From contig NZ_JACBZT010000001.1 in the NCBI RefSeq assembly GCF_013408985.1, positions 1,302,001 through 1,366,000 on the forward strand: 64,000 nucleotides of DNA. The letters are read 5' to 3'. Origin of the DNA: Petropleomorpha daqingensis (GTDB lineage: Bacteria; Actinomycetota; Actinomycetes; Mycobacteriales; Geodermatophilaceae). A model generated the notes under the pieces. The model was not told the DNA's origin. It worked only from the letters and a program-made list of their open reading frames with translations, and ran no database searches. The position numbers and the translations under genes are program-made. Of the stretch, positions 60,028 to 64,000 are shown in pieces (the first letter of the stretch is position 1; each line of letters opens with the position of its first letter).

Positions 60028-61223
60028 ACGACGAGCTCCACGCGCTGAGCGGCCCCGCGCTGCTCGATCGCACGCGTGACCTGGTCGCCGAGCGCAACCG
60101 GATCGACGCCGACCTCGCCCGCACCGTGCGGGTCGCCGACAGCAAGCAGGCGTTCGCCGGCGACGGCATGAAGAGCGCGAAGTCGTGGCTGAAGGGCCAC
60201 TGCCGGCTCGCACCCGGCGCGGCAGCGCAGGTGGTGCGCAACGGCCGCGCGCTCGAGCTGCTGCCCGCGGTCGCCGCCGCCCACGCGGCCGGTGCGATCA
60301 CCGCCGAGCAGGTGACCGAGATCGGCAAGATCGTCGCCCCCAAGGCGGTCGCGCTGGCCGCCGCCCAGGGCGTGGACCTCGCCGAGACCGCACGCATCCT
60401 GACTCGCCTGGCCGCCACCGCGCCGCACGAGGACCTGACGAAGGCCGTGCACACCTTCCTGGCGATGCTCGACACCGACGGACCCGAACCCGATCCCACC
60501 GAGCAGCGCACGCTCACGTTCACCCGGCACGCCGACGGGTCGATCACCGGCCGGTTCCACCTCGACCCTGCCGGCGCCGAGAAGGTCCAGGCCGCACTCG
60601 AGGCCCACCGGCAGACCGACCGGCCCGCCGGGGACGAGCGCACCCTCGGCCAGCATCACGCCGACGCGTGGGTGCAGTGGGCCGACAACACACTGGCCGC
60701 CGGCACCGCGCCGCTGCTGCGGCGGAGCAAGCCCCAGGTCGCGGTGAACGTCGACCTGCAGGACCTGCTCGACCCCGCCACCGGTCAGGGCGTCGCCGCG
60801 ACGGGCTTCGGCGCGGTCATCTCCGCCGCCCGCGCCCGGTGGCTGGCCTGCGACGCCGACATCACCCGGATCGTGCTGGGCCCGCACGGTGAGCCGCTCG
60901 ACCTCGGCCGCACCCACCGCCTGGTGACCCCGGCGTTGCGGAGAGCCGTCATCGCCCGCGACCGGACGTGCGTCTTCGCCGGGTGCGGTGCACCGCACTG
61001 GTGGTCGGAGGTCCACCACCTCATCCACTGGACACAGGGCGGCGAGACCAGCCTGGCCAACTCCGGGTTGCTGTGCGAACGCCACCACACCCAGGTCCAC
61101 CACGGCTTCCGCGTCGAGCGAGATACCGCGGGGCGATGGCACACCTACCGACCCGACGGCACCGAGATCCTCACGGTCCGAACCGCACCGGCCGGCGACG
61201 GAGAACTCGTCAGCGCGAGCTGA
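60018..61223 (+). CDS. DUF222-HNH endonuclease-type protein (13E12-like)
   Basis: A 401-aa protein. The N-terminal helical DUF222 domain covers about residues 1-290. A C-terminal HNH nuclease domain has zinc Cys in RTCVFAGCGAPH and LLCERHH, and the catalytic His in VHHLIHW with Asn in SLANSG. It belongs to the multi-copy 13E12 family of actinobacteria. A -10 hexamer ends 6 nt before the ATG, so the mRNA is probably leaderless, and a LexA-like box overlaps the start, hinting at SOS induction. Confidence 0.9.
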   Translation: MCSDDELHALSGPALLDRTRDLVAERNRIDADLARTVRVADSKQAFAGDGMKSAKSWLKGHCRLAPGAAAQVVRNGRALELLPAVAAAHAAGAITAEQVTEIGKIVAPKAVALAAAQGVDLAETARILTRLAATAPHEDLTKAVHTFLAMLDTDGPEPDPTEQRTLTFTRHADGSITGRFHLDPAGAEKVQAALEAHRQTDRPAGDERTLGQHHADAWVQWADNTLAAGTAPLLRRSKPQVAVNVDLQDLLDPATGQGVAATGFGAVISAARARWLACDADITRIVLGPHGEPLDLGRTHRLVTPALRRAVIARDRTCVFAGCGAPHWWSEVHHLIHWTQGGETSLANSGLLCERHHTQVHHGFRVERDTAGRWHTYRPDGTEILTVRTAPAGDGELVSAS

Positions 61224-61229
61224 CGGGCC

Positions 61230-61838
61230 TCACTGCACGTTGCCGGTCTCCGCGGAGATCCGCGTGTCGTCGCCGTGCCCGGTGTGCACGACGGTGTCGC
61301 CGGGCAGGGTCAGCAGCTTCGACCGGATCGAGTCCAGGATCGTGGGCTTGTCGCTGAAGCTCCGGCCGGTCGCGCCCGGGCCGCCGTGGAAGAGGGTGTC
61401 CCCCGTGAACACGGCGCCGAGGTCCGGCGCGTGCAGGCAGGTGCTGCCCGGCGAGTGACCCGGCGTGGACAGCGCCATGAGGGTCACCCCGGCGACGCGG
61501 AACGTCGTCCCCTCGCCGAGCTCCTCGTCCGGGTCGACCCCGTCGTGGGTCATGTCCCACAGCATCCGGTCGGCGGGGTTGAACCAGATCGGCGCGCCGG
61601 TCGCCCCGCGCAGGGCCGGCGCCGCCGTGATGTGGTCGTTGTGCCCGTGGGTCAGCACGATCGCGGTCACCCGGCGGCCGCCGATCGCCGCCACGATCGG
61701 CGCCGCGTCGTGCGGGGCGTCGATCACGAGCACCTCGTCGTCGTCCCCGACCAGCCAGACGTTGTTGTCGACGTCGAAGTCCTGCCCGTCGAGGCTGAAG
61801 ACCCCGGAGACGACGACCTTCTCGATCCGGGGAGTCAT
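61230..61838 (-). CDS. MBL-fold hydrolase of the mycothiol formaldehyde pathway
   Basis: A 202-aa metallo-beta-lactamase-fold hydrolase. The metal ligands are in THGHNDHITA, STPGHSPGST, TGDTLF and HTGHGDDT. It shares one base with the upstream mycothiol dehydrogenase (TGATG). In mycobacteria the same pair (mscR followed by an MBL gene) is conserved. It probably hydrolyses S-formylmycothiol to mycothiol and formate. Confidence 0.88.
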   Translation of the reverse strand: MTPRIEKVVVSGVFSLDGQDFDVDNNVWLVGDDDEVLVIDAPHDAAPIVAAIGGRRVTAIVLTHGHNDHITAAPALRGATGAPIWFNPADRMLWDMTHDGVDPDEELGEGTTFRVAGVTLMALSTPGHSPGSTCLHAPDLGAVFTGDTLFHGGPGATGRSFSDKPTILDSIRSKLLTLPGDTVVHTGHGDDTRISAETGNVQ

Positions 61839-62923
61839 CAGAAGACGACCACCGACCGCAGCACCTCGCCGCGGTGCATCTTCTCGAACGCCTCCTCGAC
61901 GTCCTTGAGCGCGATCGTCTCGGAGACGAACTCGTCGAGCGGGAAGCGGCCCTGCAGGTACAGGTCGATGAGCATCGGGAAGTCGCGGCTGGGCAGGCAG
62001 TCGCCGTACCAGGAGGACTTGATCGCCCCACCCCGACCGAAGATCTCGATCGCCGGGAGCTCGACCTTCATGTCCGGCGTCGGGACGCCGACCATCACCA
62101 CCCGGCCGGCCAGGTCGCGGGCGTAGAAGGCCTGCTCGAAGACCTTGGGGTGGCCGACCGCGTCGATCGCGACATCGGCGCCGAACCCGCCGGTGAGCGC
62201 CTTGACCGCCTCGACCGCGTCCTCGTTCGTCGAGTTGACCGTGTGGGTGGCGCCGAGCTTCCGGGCCCACTCCAGCTTCCGGTCGTCGATGTCGACGGCG
62301 ACGATCGTCGTCGCGCCCGCGAGCTTGGCGCCCGCGATGGCCGCGTCACCCACGCCGCCGCAACCGAAGACGGCGACGCTCTCGCCACGCTTGACCGCGC
62401 CGGTGTTGATCGCCGCGCCGACGCCGGCCATCACACCGCAGCCCAGCAGCCCCGCGGCGGTCGGCGGCGCGGCCGGGTCGACCTTCGTGCACTGGCCCGA
62501 GTGCACCAGGGTCTTCTCCACGAACGCGCCGATCCCGAGGGCCGGGGACAGGACGGTGCCGTCCAGCAGCGTCATCTTCTGCGCGGCGTTGTGGGTGTTG
62601 AAGCAGTACTGCGGCTCGCCCTTGAGACAGGCCCGGCACTGCCCGCACACCGCGCGCCAGTTGAGGATCACGTAGTCGCCGACCGCCACGTTGGTGACGC
62701 CCTCGCCGACCGCCGAGACGACGCCCGCGGCCTCGTGCCCGAGCAGGAACGGGAAGTCGTCGTTGATCCCACCCTCGCGGTAGTGCAGGTCGGTGTGGCA
62801 GACCCCGCAGGCCTGGACGTCGACGACGGCCTCACCCGGACCCGGGTCGGGCACCACGATCGTCTCGATGCTGACCGGCTGACCCTTCGCGCGGGCGACG
62901 ACGCCCCGAACCTCGTACGGCAT
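61838..62923 (-). CDS. mscR: S-(hydroxymethyl)mycothiol dehydrogenase
   Basis: A 361-aa zinc-dependent medium-chain alcohol dehydrogenase. Catalytic zinc ligands are in [15 protein letters not shown] and LGHEAAG, and structural zinc Cys are in [16 protein letters not shown]. The NAD motif is [14 protein letters not shown]. Its sequence follows the mycothiol-dependent formaldehyde dehydrogenase/S-nitrosomycothiol reductase (MscR) type. It is followed by the MBL hydrolase that would complete formaldehyde oxidation. Confidence 0.93.
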   Translation of the reverse strand: MPYEVRGVVARAKGQPVSIETIVVPDPGPGEAVVDVQACGVCHTDLHYREGGINDDFPFLLGHEAAGVVSAVGEGVTNVAVGDYVILNWRAVCGQCRACLKGEPQYCFNTHNAAQKMTLLDGTVLSPALGIGAFVEKTLVHSGQCTKVDPAAPPTAAGLLGCGVMAGVGAAINTGAVKRGESVAVFGCGGVGDAAIAGAKLAGATTIVAVDIDDRKLEWARKLGATHTVNSTNEDAVEAVKALTGGFGADVAIDAVGHPKVFEQAFYARDLAGRVVMVGVPTPDMKVELPAIEIFGRGGAIKSSWYGDCLPSRDFPMLIDLYLQGRFPLDEFVSETIALKDVEEAFEKMHRGEVLRSVVVF

Positions 62924-62987
62924 GGCCCGAGCCTAGAGCGGGCCGTCCCGACGTCACGGGGCCGTCTCGTTCAACGAGCAAGGATCC

Positions 62988-63016
62988 GGAAGCGGACGTA
63001 CCGTTTCCCCGCTTCC
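62988..63016 (+). promoter_or_regulatory. Inverted repeat in the OFA transporter leader
   Basis: GGAAGCGG (62988-62995) and CCGCTTCC (63009-63016) with a 13-nt centre lie 57-85 bp before the transporter GTG. An operator or a leader hairpin are both possible. Confidence 0.4.
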
Positions 63017-63072
63017 AGGCATCTCTCAGGCCGGACACAGGCGTCCGGTCGCCGCCGAGCGGAGGTCCTTTC

Positions 63073-64000
63073 GTGGCAGTGCCCGGATTTCTCGCACGTG
63101 AGCGCATCATCGCCAAACCCGGCTTCAACCGCTGGCTCATCCCACCGGCCGCCCTGGCCGTCCACCTGTGCATCGGCCAGGCGTACGCCACCAGCGTCTA
63201 CAAGACGGCGCTGGTCCAGCACTTCGACACCAGTCTGACCGCGATCGGGATCATCTTCTCGATCGCCATCGTCATGCTCGGGCTCTCCGCCGCGGTCTTC
63301 GGCACGTGGGTAGACCGCAACGGGCCCCGCGCGGCGATGTTCGTCGCGGCGATCTGCTGGTCGGTCGGCTTCCTGGTCGGCTCGCTCGGCATCGCCACCG
63401 GGCAGCTGTGGCTGCTCTACCTCGGCTACGGCGTCATCGGCGGGATCGGGCTGGGCATCGGCTACATCTCGCCGGTCAGCACGCTGATCAAGTGGTTCCC
63501 CGACCGGCCGGGGCTGGCCACCGGCCTGGCGATCATGGGCTTCGGCGGTGGTGCGCTCATCGCCTCGCCGCTGTCCAAGCAGCTCATGGACTGGTACGAC
63601 CCCGACTACACCGGCGCCGCCGACCAGGTGCCCGCCGGCTCCGCGGTCGCGCTGCTGTTCCTGACCCTGGGCCTGATCTACCTGGTCTACATGATGTTCG
63701 GCGCGTTCATCATCCGGGTGCCCGCCGACGACTGGAAGCCCGCCGGCTGGGACCCCTCGTCGGTCAAGCAGAAGTCCCTGGTCACCACCGAGAGCGTCTC
63801 GGCCGGCAACGCGATCAAGACGCCGCAGTTCTGGCTGCTGTGGGTCGTGCTGTTCTGCAACGTCACGGCCGGCATCGGGATCCTCGAGCAGGCCAGCCCG
63901 ATGATCCAGGACTTCTTCCGCGACGGCACCACCTCGACCGTGGCCGCGGCGGCCGCCGCCGGGTTCGTCGGGCTGCTCTCCCTGTTCAACATGGGCGGCC
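63073..64000 (+). CDS. OFA-type MFS transporter (oxalate/formate antiporter family), cut at window end
   Basis: The first 309 residues of an MFS protein, open at base 64000. About nine helices are visible. Loop 2-3 carries FGTWVDRNGPRAAM, and the part IGGIGLGIGYISPVSTLIKWFPDRPGLATGLAIMGFG is the OFA (oxalate:formate antiporter-like) signature. An internal loop (DDWKPAGWDPSS) is typical of actinobacterial members. GTG 63073 has GGAGGTCC just upstream. The substrate is likely a monocarboxylate; oxalate itself is not shown. Confidence 0.9.
   Translation, partial: MAVPGFLARERIIAKPGFNRWLIPPAALAVHLCIGQAYATSVYKTALVQHFDTSLTAIGIIFSIAIVMLGLSAAVFGTWVDRNGPRAAMFVAAICWSVGFLVGSLGIATGQLWLLYLGYGVIGGIGLGIGYISPVSTLIKWFPDRPGLATGLAIMGFGGGALIASPLSKQLMDWYDPDYTGAADQVPAGSAVALLFLTLGLIYLVYMMFGAFIIRVPADDWKPAGWDPSSVKQKSLVTTESVSAGNAIKTPQFWLLWVVLFCNVTAGIGILEQASPMIQDFFRDGTTSTVAAAAAAGFVGLLSLFNMGG

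Overview
The window is 64 kb of very GC-rich DNA in which genes are densely packed. Many start and stop codons overlap as ATGA or GTGA, GTG starts are frequent, and Tat and Sec lipoprotein signals are common. It carries mycothiol-type genes (S-(hydroxymethyl)mycothiol dehydrogenase, DinB/DUF664 proteins), DUF3073, a DUF222-HNH protein and valine dehydrogenase. All this points to a chromosomal segment of a high-GC actinobacterium, and the gene style suggests Geodermatophilaceae or relatives (an inference). No phage, insertion sequence, CRISPR array, rRNA or replication origin was seen.

Layout. 0-9.9 kb: a 5'-truncated PHA synthase overlapping an alpha/beta hydrolase (PHA depolymerase type), two tandem secreted phosphoesterases, a PrmC-like methyltransferase coupled to a DinB protein, a VOC protein, a STAS protein, a PAS-GGDEF-EAL protein and a DUF4383 membrane protein. 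9.9-18.8 kb: a metal and metalloid block. It holds a divergent arsenic locus (arsI, a 67-aa ORF and arsN2 on the minus strand; two arsR, a MIP channel and arsC on the plus strand), a MerR regulator with a textbook 20-bp operator and a previously easy-to-miss 18-residue Cys-rich ORF, and a P1B-4 metal ATPase divergent from its ArsR/SmtB repressor. 18.4-20.1 kb: a Rieske/DUF6529/secreted-protein module. 20-27.7 kb: mixed genes, including tRNA-Lys and a Glu-Asp-Phe tRNA run.

27.8-33.8 kb: a co-oriented locus with two paralogous small membrane-anchored proteins that share the C-terminal sequence HASSGGS, a two-component system, an ApbE flavin transferase, a ferric-reductase-like heme-b membrane protein, a NuoF-like protein and a 3Fe-4S ferredoxin. 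I read it as a regulated NAD(P)H-to-extracytoplasmic-flavin electron route, and it is the best candidate for an undescribed system here. 33.8-43.9 kb: a glycosyltransferase, an inactive-thioredoxin-reductase-like flavoprotein with fused N-terminal domains, a membrane protein, a DUF4062-STAND ATPase, and a TetR/permease/AraC/VOC group.

44-64 kb: a class A penicillin-binding protein; an MBL/AMP-ligase/GMC operon; a coiled-coil M23 peptidase; a sugar ABC importer whose permease seems to start at CTG; valine dehydrogenase; DUF3073; purF-purM; a DUF222-HNH gene with a LexA-like box on its start codon; the mycothiol formaldehyde-detoxification pair; and an OFA-type MFS transporter cut by the window end. 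Several regulator promoters show a -10 hexamer 6-7 nt before the start codon, suggesting leaderless mRNAs. Starts are my choices from Shine-Dalgarno sequences, overlaps and promoter spacing, and functions are by recognition of motifs, not by database search.
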